Below are positions 45,110 through 56,433 of a stretch of DNA of 64,000 nt, in pieces. Position numbers and translations under genes: made by a program. The first letter of the stretch is position 1; each line of letters starts with the position of its first letter. Under the pieces are notes generated by a model. It was not told where the DNA came from. It did no database searches and worked only from the letters and a program-made list of their open reading frames with translations. The stretch comes from Isoetes taiwanensis (Eukaryota > Streptophyta > Lycopodiopsida > Isoetales > Isoetaceae), in contig JAJEKV010000039.1 in assembly GCA_021234155.1 (NCBI GenBank), forward strand, positions 8,075,077 through 8,139,076, written 5' to 3'.

Positions 45110-45895
45110 ACTCCACCAGCATCAAGGGGGCAGCATGGATCAAATTAGAGGTGAAGAGTATGCAAGATCGTGTTGGATGCAAATTTAGAACCTTCAGCGG
45201 ATGGGTGCATTATACAGCCCCCACAGACGCCGGCCGGGATAGGCTGAGGGGGTACTTGGACTCTTGTTTCCTGGGGAAGCTCTGGGACCACCATGCTCTG
45301 GAATAGGTAAAGATGGCACACTACAAACAGCACATAAACCCCACCCTGGTTCGAGGCCCACAGCTCTACCTGCGTTCTCAGTTGCCCATGAAGAAGCGCA
45401 GGATCATCGCGTCCATTCGAACAGGGGCGCACCATCTTCGGCTTGAGGCGGGTCGGTGGGTTGGAGAGCCGCGCCCGGGGCAGGGCTTTGTCGGTGTTGC
45501 CTTGGGGGGTTGTTAAGGATGAAAGCCATGCCTTCGGCCGTCCCGACCCTATAGTCGATTCGGGCTCGCTTACGCACGTTCTCTTGGTGCGACTGGTCCG
45601 CCCCCACGAAGCTACTCAAGATGCTGGCCGGGGTTCGATCCCTTGGCTCCTACCTCCGGGAGGTTTTGGATCTGCGGACTCACCTCGCCCGGGGGCCTAC
45701 GAGGTGCGGGAATTCATGTGTAGTGTATATGTATATTTGTAGTTTGCCCGCCACAGCTTGTTCTTCTGACGGTTTTTCCCTGGGAGGGTTTAATCAGGGT
45801 AGCAGCGGGCTTCTGCACCAGGTGTAATTTGGGTTCCATAGGCCGATTGGCCTCCGCGGACGATAGAAGAACCTTCCTTCCTTCCTTCCACCCCC
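45110..45895 (+). pseudogene. LINE 3' end with (CCTT)n tail
   Basis: The frame at 45370-45480 reads RSQLPMKKRRIIASIRTGAH followed by HLRLEAGRW, the conserved block near the C-terminus of plant LINE ORF2. The preceding and following ORFs are frameshifted. The 3' end GGTTTTTCCCTGGGAGGGTT, GGGTTCCATAGGCCGATTGG, CCTCCGCGGACGATAGAAG and CCTTCC repeats matches the tails of the SINE family A copies. Only the last part of the element remains. Confidence 0.7.
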
Positions 45896-48419
45896 CCAAC
45901 CAAAAAAAAAAATGGCTAAATTGTAGACACCATTTCAAGCATCGACGGATATCCGCCATTTGTTTTTTTTTTTTTTTTTGGGGGTAATGCACTCTACTCC
46001 CTCCAACATATTAAAACCAGTAAGCACATAACTGCAAGATATGGACATTGCACTCGTGTATTTAAAATTAAGGAAGTTATTTTCTATACAAGTACTAATT
46101 CTTACATTTTGCAAATATGTTTTATAGAGATTTTAAATGCTCGCTTTGGATGTCTGTACTTTAGTCATTACTTTAGTCGGATATTCATATTTTATTGTTG
46201 TGTTATATATACAAGAAATTTATTGCGGCGTCCAAGGCCGCCGCGAACATTTCTCTTCACCAACTCACTTACCCTGGCCGCCGCAAACATTTCTCTTCAC
46301 CAACTCACTTATTGATTTGAAAGCTTGTTCAATGCAAGAATGGTGAGAATTCTACAATTTTTGAAACCTTTTAGGATTTTCATAACCATCTAGTCATTTC
46401 CGTATAAAGACAATGTATATAAGATCGTGATATTTGACATCGTACATTTACTTCCATGTTAACTCCAGACCCCTTACGGAACCGTATTAACTTCAAGACT
46501 CTTTAAGAACTAGTCATTTTATGTTAATCATTGTGCCTAGCTAGTTCATCATAATCTTGTTGGTTTTTTAAGATTTAAAGTCAATATATTAGGAAGTATT
46601 TGATGTTGCTTTCTTTGCTTTTGCATTATTCCGCCGGGTTATGAGGATATAGACATTGAGGTTAGCCCTTGAGTCCTGCTCCATAGATTCTTAGTAGTCC
46701 ACTTTGCGAAAGCCTATGCTAACGATGCAGACCTATTAAGCACTTCTTTAAGTATTTCGTGTCTTTGACAACACATGAAAGTAATCCTCAAGTCCCAATG
46801 ATTTTTTTTTTTCATATATTCTTAATAATCCAACCCTGGTTTATTCTACAGCTAACAAAGCATATGTGGTGTCCCCCATATGAACAAAATTAGAAGCCAC
46901 AAGTAGAAGGGAAAAGCAGATGAAGGCTAAATTATTGCCATTGGAAACCTAAGCTTTGATGTCATATTTGCAATTGTAAAATTTGTGGTAGTACAATTTG
47001 ATGCCATGTTCTGTTTTCAGCTACAGAACCATCACAGGAGACATGTCAACATATCCTGTGTTGACAATCAGCACAAATTGAATTACTTCCATCTAATGGT
47101 TATGGACACTACAATCCTAGTGTTGAAGGATAATAATAAACTGTATGATGCAAAACAGAACCATCTTCTATATATAGGCCCTACAAATATATGTGTATGT
47201 TGAGTAATCAAAAGATTCCCCAAATTTTATGCCAACATATTGCTGTGAATGTCCAGAAAAGAAACCAACCAACAACAACCACCTATAACAATTTCCACAA
47301 CCCATAAATTGTAGCAGAAGAGCAAAATGTTTGTACCATTATGTAAGTCATCAAATTTAGTTGTTGTCGAATATCAAATGGTGATGATATGGCAATATCA
47401 AAGTATAGTCAAAAGTATTTGTATCTTATCAACTTTAAAAAAGGAAATAAACGTGGTCAAGAAATATCTAGAGCTTGAATTGAGTACACAAATAGATAAT
47501 ATACACATTGAATTATGGAACTACACAGAGAGATGGAACCGCACATAGAGAAATAGAGCATTAAAAGGGAAGCAGATCGATACATATCTTTTCCAATAAA
47601 GATGTAACCTATTTGCCACAGTCAACGAAAAAATTCAGAGAAAAGGCTTTGTCAATGAAAAGAATTTTGAGACTGCTTCAGTTTTGAAAAATCCCCTCTA
47701 ACTAGAGCCTATCTATACACAGTTTCCAGCCATGTTTGCTGTTACTTCTCGTGGCTCTGCTCATGATTCAGTCCTGGAAGGATCGCATTATACACGTCAA
47801 AGCTTTGCATTTCACATTGACGTTACCTTGTGATGGGCAAAGCTTTGGTATTCAATAGGAAGGGGCAACCCACACCCTAATTATGAAAGGAGCAACTCAT
47901 AGGCAACTGCATTCCAATCAGATGAAAAAAATAAATTCGACATGTATGAGAAATGAGACATACCTTATATTTGTAGGAAGCAGCTTACAGTCCAGTGATT
48001 GACAAACTAGTAAATTACGAACTATCTCTCTCTATTGACATCATTCGGTATCCAGGCTAATACCAGCTTGCATGCGACATCTAGATTTACCTTGCTAGAT
48101 GTCAGCTAAGGGTAGAGTCAGTAGACCACCAACGAGTCTCAGAAAGAGCAAGACGCCATATTGATCGCAGATTCTTAGATAATAAGATCTAATCCAGGAA
48201 TAGTTGGGGCTTTACAGGCCAGGTTTGCTTGCTTTCTGCATAAGAATAGCTTGAGTTCCACTTGGATTTATTCTCAAGCAGCATGGAAAAGCGCTGCATC
48301 TGTGCATTATTCAGGGCTAAAAAGGATTAAGGTCTGGTTAAGAAATTGGAGTTCTTCATGCCCAACTTGGATTTTTCTCCCATAGGCTAGCTTTTCCTTC
48401 TCCAAGCTGTGATAATAAT
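45896..48419. other. no gene seen; one small tandem repeat
   Basis: AT-rich. At about 46227-46312 a unit of roughly 42-45 bp (GGCCGCCGC.AACATTTCTC...) is duplicated, separated by TACCCT. Confidence 0.45.
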
Positions 48420-48629
48420 GTGGGTGGAGAATGTGGGTTCTTGATTAACTTACCTGAATACCTGTGCAAACACAAAAAAGAACAAAAGCATTCAAAACCG
48501 TGGGATAAAGGCCCTTACAGATTATTTTGCCTGGCCACAGATGCAGCAAGCGATGATTTATTCTTCAGTGAATGCCTGCCGCTGCCAGATATAATAGGCA
48601 CTGAAGGATATATAGGCAGCTCAGAGTGA
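48420..48629 (+). other. short ORF of uncertain status
   Basis: A 69-codon frame (GGECGFLINLPEYLCKHKKE ... PLPDIIGTEGYIGSSE) with fairly protein-like composition but no recognised domain. An ATG at 48419 is in a different frame, so the start is unclear. It could be an isolated exon. Confidence 0.2.
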
Positions 48630-48690
48630 AAAATGCAGGTTTGAGGTCGAAGAAATGCAGGTTTGAGGTCAAAAAAATGCAGGTTTGTAA
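48628..48690. repeat. short tandem repeat, AAATGCAGGTTTGAGGTC unit
   Basis: Three copies of a 22-bp unit, the last truncated. Confidence 0.75.
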
Positions 48691-48714
48691 GAAAGTCCCC
48701 AAAGTGAGAGATGC

Positions 48715-48890
48715 ATGAATATTTTTAATAATACACATCTTGTAAATACAAGATTTGAACGTGAACCACAATAACAATATTCTCATGGTTGCACCTAGGA
48801 AATATTCCAAGACAAGATATCACAATATCACCAAGATACCTAGGAAATCTTGCAAGATCTATATATAATACTGATGGAGAAATGAGAGGA
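48715..48890 (-). repeat. copia-type LTR end
   Basis: The minus strand contains TATATATAGATCTTGCAAG and GTGGTTCACGTTCAAATCTT, similar in order and sequence to the LTR end next to the copia primer-binding site at 31087-31150. No internal element sequence adjoins it, so it may be a solo or broken LTR. Confidence 0.45.
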
Positions 48891-50429
48891 TAGTCTATGC
48901 GCCATCTCGGTCGTTCAATTTTTTTAACCTATTTTCATCCCTTCGTTATGCGATTTGTTCTGCACCATTGGGAAAACTCGACTCTGAGAGATCCGGCAAG
49001 CTAGGTATTGAGGCGATGGATGCATACGAAGGGTCAAGATATAGGTGTTTGAAGAAGGAAAAAAAAAACCAGTTAGGCGTTGGTTCTGAGGTTGAGGATG
49101 GCATTGTTTAGACTCTAGTATCTTACTATGTTCGAATATGCATATGCACACAGTCCCAACCAAGCGTTTTTTTCAAAAAAAACTCGGATGTTTTTACTGC
49201 TTTTCTGTTGTAAATAGGCTATCTAAGATGGTATTACAAGTGAAAACGGTGGGAGCATAATAGTTCTTCTCCACCATCTCTCGAAGAGATCACAGGTGTT
49301 TGAGTGCTTTTTGGGCTGCGAAAATGCAGTGAGGAGCATTAGGTGTTGTTCATCCTAAGGCTAGAAGGAAATTTCCCAATTATACAATGAATGGGGTTTA
49401 AAACTTTGGTTGCAATATCAGGTCTGTCGGAAGCAGTGCAACTCAACCTTTATGTTTAAGCAGCCTGGGGCAGTCATGTTTTGGATTTTTATAGGTTAAC
49501 ACAGACTGTGTCCTTTGTAGGCACCAACACTATTAAGGATAAACCAAAGCCCACCACAACAAATTTTATTGTCAATTGGTATATTTAATATCTTACGTGC
49601 AAACATCCAAGCATGGGAAAAAAGAATAATCCTTTTTACAACATTATCCAGACCTTGAATAAGCATTGTGCTTCACTCTGTTGCACTTATGTGGACAAGG
49701 GTCTTTAGCAGCACAATGTTCCATAGTTCTTTATCTGGTATATCAATGGTCTGTGTTAGTAGAACTAATGCTGGAGATACTCTTCCAATGGTCAGTATAT
49801 TGAAGCTTGTTTTCCATCTTTCCATCCACTGTTATAGTGCAAATTTAGAAACCAATGTAGATAACTGAAGGCCATGGAACATTGAAGAATGTAATCCAAT
49901 AAATTTTGAATTGGAAGCATTTTGATGCCGCAAACGAATCACCACTCTGCTCATAGGCTCATGGTATTCCAAGAAATTTATATTGTGCACCTGCAAATGA
50001 ATCAAAACTCTGCTCATAGGCGCATCAATACCAGCTTCTACACATAGTCCATCAACACCATATTATCAAATTTGCATTCACGACCCTCGTTTCTTTGCCT
50101 TATGGGGCTTATATACCATGGATTTTTATGGAGTTCACGACATTAACGACCATTAGAATTCATGTGATTCTGTATTTGGCGCCTCCAGCCATGTTTCCCT
50201 CCAGAATTCGGTGGCCCTTCATCGTTTTGGTGCCTCTTTGCCATGAGTTGAGATGCAAACGAACCTTGGATCATTGACATCATGGCATGATCTCTGCTGC
50301 AAACCGAATGGATCATTGACATGGCTACTCTATGGCCTTTGATGCATTGTTTTCTTGCTTGCATCCTTCAATGCAAGCAATCTTTGGTGCAGTGCAGGTA
50401 TAAATAGGGCTTCAAGAGCTCAAAAAATG
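48891..50429. other. no gene seen
   Basis: Short ORFs only. The LINE end at 50430 may extend leftwards into this stretch. Confidence 0.4.
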
Positions 50430-50552
50430 TGTGGAGTGATCATCTAAAAGTGATTGATGCTTCTGGGACATTTCTTACTTCTGGAAGTACTTTGTAATAT
50501 TTTGAGTGTATAATATGAATTAAATCACGTTCTTCAAAAAAAAAGAAAAAAT
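50430..50552 (+). mobile_element. poly(A) retrotransposon 3' end
   Basis: GGAGTGATCATCTAAAAGTG, ACATTTCTTACTTCTGGAAG and TACTTTGTAATATTTTGAGT, then GTTCTTC and an A-rich tail. It matches the minus strand of 60187-60305 almost base for base, so both are 3' ends of one family. Confidence 0.8.
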
Positions 50553-51190
50553 GTGTGATCCCTTCTTGCATGAGTTATCCTCATCTTGAAGAGCACTGAA
50601 AAGCAAATGCAAGCTTTAGATTCCTTTTTACACTTTGATGTTAAATTCAGAACTTCAATGCAAGCATTCTGATGTTGTTTCTTTTGTATGCAGAGCTAAC
50701 AGAATCAAAAAAACGTATGCTTTTGATAGGAGGATTTATTTGTGAATCTAGGCATTTCCATCTAATGTTCCATTTGCTTTGTAGCCCATTGATCTTCTTA
50801 ACAAGGTGACCTAGCAATTGCACTAATGACCTACAGTTGCACTAATAAAAAAAGATTCCCAAATATTGTTTAAAATTATGCTAGTTTTGGGGCTAAACTG
50901 TAAAAAATGCCTTCATTTCTAAGATTGTGGTGCCATTTTAGGGTGGTCGAAACCAAAAAAAGGATCACGCTTTAAAAACTAACCTTCATTTCAGCAGTCT
51001 TCCTACTAATTTTTTTTATAAAAAAAACTTGTCCCCCCCGTAAAAGCACATAGCTAAAAGAGTATAGAAATGAGGTAGCTCAGAAATATCATAAAGAGAT
51101 ATTATTAATGCATGTGCTTGCATAACTCAATTTACATCTTTGAAAAAAGCAAAACAAGCTTCTCAAACACAATGTTTGTATGGGAAAAAT
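50553..51190. other. no gene seen
   Basis: AT-rich, no supported ORF. Confidence 0.4.
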
Positions 51191-53150
51191 GAAGTGAGCT
51201 TATGACGGCATAGCACATTGAATACACAAAAAATAATTGAGGACCTCTTGAGTACAAAATTGAGGAGAATATAAAAGAGCATCAACCGGGGCATTTAGAA
51301 ACTCTAAACAACATACAAAAGATGACTACAACAAAAGTTTTCGACCAGCAAGCAGAGTAGAATCTGGCGTATCATCGTACTCCATCAATCCCTTCAATTT
51401 CATTTAGATTTGGAGGTCCCATTTTCGCTTGAGGAGCTAGAAGAACCCTCTTCATCACCTAATAACACCTAACAAAGAAGCAACAAATAAAGTAAAAAAT
51501 TTAAATAAAGAAGGAGCAAACAAAATAAAAATATTAAATGACTACAACGTATATTATATTGCTTAATATTATAATATTACTTGATATTATATATATTATT
51601 AACACTACAGCTAATAAAAATGGGATATTACTGCTTAATGTACAAAGAATATTAGTGACTAAGTATGCGTTAAACAGTGCGTTAGGGACCAATTCTTTAA
51701 AAGTGCGTGATGTCTATGATATCATAGACATAATTTTTTTAGAAAAGGTGTGAGCCTATGACGGCATGGCAAATTTTTTTTTTTAAGGCAATGACGCTAT
51801 GACGGCATAGAAGAAGACGATTTTGAGTAGGGCAGAAGCTCATGAACATGTCGATTCGGCAGAAGCGCTTCACAAGAGCGATTCAACAGGCCGATTTACC
51901 AGAGTATAAGGCAGATGAGCTCATGAACATGTCGATTCAGCAGAAGCGGTTCACAAGGGCGATTCAACAGGCCGATTTACCAGGGTATAAGGCATAGGAG
52001 TTCAATTCGTCATAAGACAGGTCGATTAAGATAGCCAAGCATAGCAGCAGGTAGATTCAGAAAAAGGCATATCAGAAGACTTATAAATTAATTTGGCAGA
52101 GGAGGCATAACATAGCAAACCGAATTGATAGATGAGGCATGGAATTGCAGGTCGATTCAGCATGAGGCAGGTAAATTCAGCATAAGGCATAGCCAGGCAT
52201 AGCAACATGTCAATTTAGCTAAAGCATAGCAGAAGATGGCATAGCAGATGAATCAAATTGACAGATGACGGCATGGCAGAAATGAATTGACAGAAATTTC
52301 TAACACTTCGGTTTGCTATGACGGCATAGCAAGAGCCATCTGCCAGATTTTATTGCCATGCACACTCTTCTGGCAAGTGATGAAGTAGTCGATCAGATTA
52401 GTACTTGAAAAAATAACTTCTCATTCAGATGCATCAGGAGTTACACGGAGCACCTCGTTGTGCCTTAGGAGTCTGGTTCTTTATGCAAATTCAATGTTTG
52501 TCTACAAGAAACTGCATAGCACAAAATTATAGCTGGAACCTGGTAGGTCTGATTTCGGAAGCTCGTTTGTTATGACTGCATAGATTGGACGTCTATTTGT
52601 GGCGTTGTGTTGTGCTGTCTTTGTATGTTTTGAATATTGGCTTTTAACTAGTATAGATTAAACATCGTGTGCATATTTCAATGTCTTGTGCTATGACGGC
52701 ATAGGCGTAGCTTGTTTTTAAAAAGGCATCTACGTATTTCTGTCTTGTGCCATGATGCCATAGGGAAGGCATATTTTAAAAAAGGTGTGTGCGCATATCA
52801 ACGTCTTGAGCTATGACGGCATAGGCAGAATAACATGTTAATTCTAAAACACGTGTACATATTTCAATGTCTTGTGCTATGACAGCATAGGCATATCATG
52901 TTTTTGAAAAGGCTTTAGCCACAATGTTGTAAACACAGTACAATTTAGTACTATGGTCTGAGGCTGAATAATTTTTAAGACTGTCTTGTGCCTTAACATT
53001 GGAGACTACTTTTTTCTATAGCGTATAGCTGTCTAATTAATCAATTTCTTGCCTTTTTTGTTTGAGGATTTAGGATTGTCTTGTGCAAGAATATTTGTTG
53101 GAGCATTTTTATTTAAAAAATATTAAGATGTCTATAACGTCATAGACAAA
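51190..53150. repeat. repeat region with CTATGACGGCATAG motifs
   Basis: Near-palindromic CTATG-ACGG-CATAG or variants occur at about 51199, 51716, 51756, 51798, 52262, 52315, 52570, 52691, 52750, 52811, 52877 and 53126. At 52664-52915 the motif sits in a 60-66 bp tandem unit (CATATTTCAATGTCTTGTG + motif + GGC...) repeated four times. At 51838-51999 an 81-bp unit (GCTCATGAACATGTCGATTC...) occurs twice. 52000-52260 is rich in GGCATAGCA variants. No coding function is apparent. Confidence 0.8.
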
Positions 53151-53189
53151 CAACTCTTTAATATAGAATAGAAACAACTCTTTAATATA

Positions 53190-53300
53190 GTAAAGCAGGG
53201 CAATTGCGGCCGCTCCCATCTACCTATCTCAATCCGTAGCCTGTGGGACCCCGTGCGAATTGATGCAATAGCTACAAGCTTGTTCCTGGACAATGAAGCA
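53190..53300 (-). pseudogene. LINE ORF2 C-terminal fragment
   Basis: The minus strand reads IASIRTGSHRLRIEIGRWER, the same block as in the LINE at 45110-45895. It is truncated on both sides and adjoins an inverted repeat at 53307. Confidence 0.65.
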
Positions 53301-53306
53301 AGCAAA

Positions 53307-53342
53307 TAAGCTTGGGGCCCTGGTGCCAAGGCCCCAAGCTTA
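53307..53342. repeat. perfect 13-bp-arm hairpin
   Basis: TAAGCTTGGGGCC and GGCCCCAAGCTTA flank a 10-base loop (CTGGTGCCAA). Confidence 0.85.
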
Positions 53343-53539
53343 TGTTTTTAGTTAGATGTACTACATTGTTTTTCTAATCTCTTGTTCATGGCATTGCAGG
53401 AGGAATGAAACTGAAAGGGATGATGTTGGTGGTTCGGGATTTACGCAGCTTTTCAAGATGAAATTTTGTAAGGAAAAGCTAACGCCAAAGGAAGGCACAT
53501 TTATTGTTATTGAAACCGACACGTATTTTTGTAAAGATT

Positions 53540-53701
53540 AACAATGGCTTTTAGTTCGGGAAAGTGGAGACTTGGTAAGCTCCATGTACATTTACATATG
53601 CTCTATAGCTGGAAAATATTAACAATGGCTTTTAGTTCGGGGAAGTGGAGACTTGGTAAGCTCCATGTACATTTACATATGCTCTATAGCTGGAAAATAT
53701 A
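53540..53701. repeat. 81-bp tandem duplication
   Basis: AACAATGGCTTTTAGTTCGG starts at 53540 and 53621. The copies are almost identical through ATAGCTGGAAAATAT. Confidence 0.9.
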
Positions 53702-54875
53702 AACAATTGTTGAAAGATTTCAAGAGTTGTGGTCGTCTTCTTTCTCTGGAGTTGTTTGGAATGTGCCACATAAAGTGCACCATAGTTGCGCATGGAAAGC
53801 AGAGTACATTTTTTGTTGATGAAGATACTTCAAATTGAGTATCTCCTTCCGAGAACCTCCAGGAATACATTTCCGTTAACATGAGGACCTTAAGAAAAGT
53901 GAGTATTTTGCATTGCCTTGAGTCCATAGCCTTCATACTTAGTACGTTAGTTTTGCAGTATGTTTTTCATTACTAACAAGCTCTGATTATAAAAGTTTTG
54001 TTTTTGCAGGACCTCTTTTCTTCATAAGATCTTCCTCTTGACATTTGATGATGTTGTTGTTGACATCTCACTTTTCTAAAAGTGTTATTTTTTAAGTTGA
54101 CAAAAATGTTTAAAACTCTTTTTTTGCAATCCTGGCTTAATTGTTTCTCTTTTTTCGGATGCATGTTACATTTATTAGATGTCTTTCTAGAAATGCGTGT
54201 TTTAAATTGTAACCTATTAGTTTCATTTTTTTTTTAAATAATAACCCCAAAACAGGCTAAAATCTCGTTTTAACAAAACGGAATCTGCAATTGCACCACA
54301 GGTCATTAGTGCATTTGCTAGGTCACCTTGTTTCTTGCATTTGTTATAATGCTTTTAGAAATAATAGGACTATTGCATTCCAGATACCAATCCTAATTTT
54401 CAAGGTGTCAGGGCACTAATTTTGCTAGAAAGCATACAAATATTTAAATAAAGTTGTCAGGGCTCCTGGTAGGAGTTCTTGGACAATTGGATCATTAGTC
54501 TGCCATAGATTAGTTTTAGGTGATACATGGGAGCTACAACAACAAATGATGGAAATGATTGCATGGAGAGAAAGAGGATGGAGCTGAAGCTTGCATAGAG
54601 GCACCTCAAATCATGGCACATTAATATTCTTCTTTTACTTTTTGTTGATAGGTATTTGTTTATTCATTAGTATTACTTAATTTCACTAGTATTGGCTATT
54701 TACTTCTTTCATTATTTTGGATTAAGCCTGTTGAAGGTTGTAGATTGAGGGAGTATTAGTTTTTTTGGATTGTCTGGAATTTACATAAAGGCAATTTTTA
54801 TGTACTTTCGATGAGATGGTGCAGGCCAAACTACAACACATGGCATTAGAATTGAATGTATAGATTGCCTGTGAA
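53702..54875. other. no gene seen
   Basis: AT-rich with T-runs and no supported ORF. Confidence 0.4.
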
Positions 54876-55225
54876 ATGGATGATCATCTCAAAAATTTGG
54901 AAGACCACAATCATATAGGTTGTATCAGTGTCCAGACCCCCAGCAACGTGGACACGAAATATCTGGAGCCATTGACATTGTCCATAAGGTATTGCTATGT
55001 TACATCATACTTGATGGTGGGATCTACTTCTCTGCAATACATCACTTTAGATACAATTTTAACTTCAATATCTTCTGGTTTGTCGGGTGCGCTGTGGGAT
55101 ATAGGAAAGGGGCAAAAAAACTCATTTGTTTCTATGGTCCCCCTTTCCAAATAAGAGAATTGCACTTGTGCAAATTCTTGGGGAGGAATCCCTGCCGATG
55201 CGTGTCAGCGCGAAGGCGGGGATGA
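54876..55225 (+). other. overlapping short ORFs of uncertain status
   Basis: Two frames of about 90-100 codons overlap. Neither shows a domain I recognise and the reading might shift between them. It could be a decayed exon, and the hairpin at 55152 lies inside. Confidence 0.2.
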
Positions 55226-55252
55226 CTTTTGCACTAAAGTGCAATTCTCTTA
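55152..55252. repeat. inverted repeat with 23-25-bp arms
   Basis: TAAGAGAATTGCACTTGTGC (55152 onward) pairs with the complementary arm 55228-55252 across a 53-base loop, with one 2-base gap. It could be a foldback element or a small-RNA hairpin. Confidence 0.8.
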
Positions 55253-55259
55253 ACGTGGA

Positions 55260-55275
55260 TGCAACTTATGTTGCA
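55260..55275. repeat. palindrome TGCAACTTATGTTGCA
   Basis: The same sequence in reverse complement occurs at 56176-56191 (TGCAACATAAGTTGCA). Both are flanked by ATTTA, so they could be terminal repeats of a ~0.93-kb insertion. Confidence 0.55.
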
Positions 55276-56035
55276 TTTAGTGAATCAGGTTGTCCACAAC
55301 CATTTCAAGGCCCATGATCGACCATTTCTTTCTCTCTTTTCCTGGCCTTGGCGGAGCCATGCCGCTGTGGCGCCAGGCTGCTGATCTTCAATCTTGCTTG
55401 ATTTTTTTCCTTGTAGCATTTATGGGCTACTCTGTTGTGCAGGCGCCAGCTATGGCGCCGATGGCGCTAGTGATCTTGTGACCATGACAAAGGCGGTAGC
55501 TCCTCCGATGTTCTTTTTTGCAGATCTTGATGTTTCTTGCATATTTTGTCAGATTTGGAGACTATTATCTACTTGCATTTGTGTTTTCAGGAAGATTTGC
55601 TCTGTCATTTATCTGGTAGGTTTTACTCCTTTGGAGCTCTCATGTTTTCTGTTTCTTTGATGTTTTATTCTTCCATCCAAGTGCAATGTTTTATTCTTCC
55701 CTAGCTCTTCTATGCATGGAACAATAATGAAAATATATGTGCATTTTGTTGTTATCATAAGCGGAGCAGTCCGGGACGGTAAATATGTTTCGGATTTTAG
55801 TTACGGCTGTCTTGATTTAGGAGCACTATTTTAAATCCATTGTAAAAACGCTAACAAATGCCAAAGTTTATTGATTTTTGACCATTCTTTCTTGATTTTG
55901 CTGAATGAAAACTGGAATGCCAGATAGAATATTGGCCAATCGACCATTCTTTCTTGGTTTTGCAGAATGAAAATTGGAATGTCATATAAAATGCAAACAG
56001 AATGAAATATCGGAATGTTATTTAGAATCGGATAA
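55276..56035. other. no gene seen
   Basis: A pair of short direct repeats (GACCATTCTTTCTTG.TTTTGC) lies at about 55880 and 55943. No supported ORF. Confidence 0.4.
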
Positions 56036-56085
56036 GATAAGATAAATTTTTATCGCCGGCGGAAACCCAACAGGGTTATGGGAGA
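56036..56085 (-). mobile_element. SINE family A 3' tail remnant
   Basis: The minus strand reads CCCATAACCCTGTTGGGTTT followed by CCGCCGGCGATAAAAA, resembling the family A tail (CC..GTGGACGATAAAAA). Confidence 0.4.
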
Positions 56086-56433
56086 ATGGGAAGTAAATAT
56101 TCAGAATGTAATTTAACTTTGTTGGAAAAAAATATGCGACACGTGGCAACACAGGATAGGTCTAGCAGGGCTGAATGCAACATAAGTTGCATTTAAGCTC
56201 CGGAGTACTGCCGGTCGCCACTATCCAGACGGGAAAGGGTCCCAATTAGCATTCCGCTATACAAAAAAGAACCCGATGAACGAAAAATTGAAACAGGAAA
56301 AAGGACGTCCATCGCCTCAACTGCAGGTGGTAAAGATCTGACAAGAAGGCAGCAAGGAGCAGCTGACGAAATAAATTCATGGAGACCTGACGGAAAAACC
56401 ATCCAAAAAGCACAAAAAAAAAAAAAATCCCAG

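Noticed and set aside
45443-45742. ORFs in alternate frames of the LINE end
   Set aside because: Shadows of the GC-rich LINE sequence; only the frame with the HLRLEAGRW block is meaningful.
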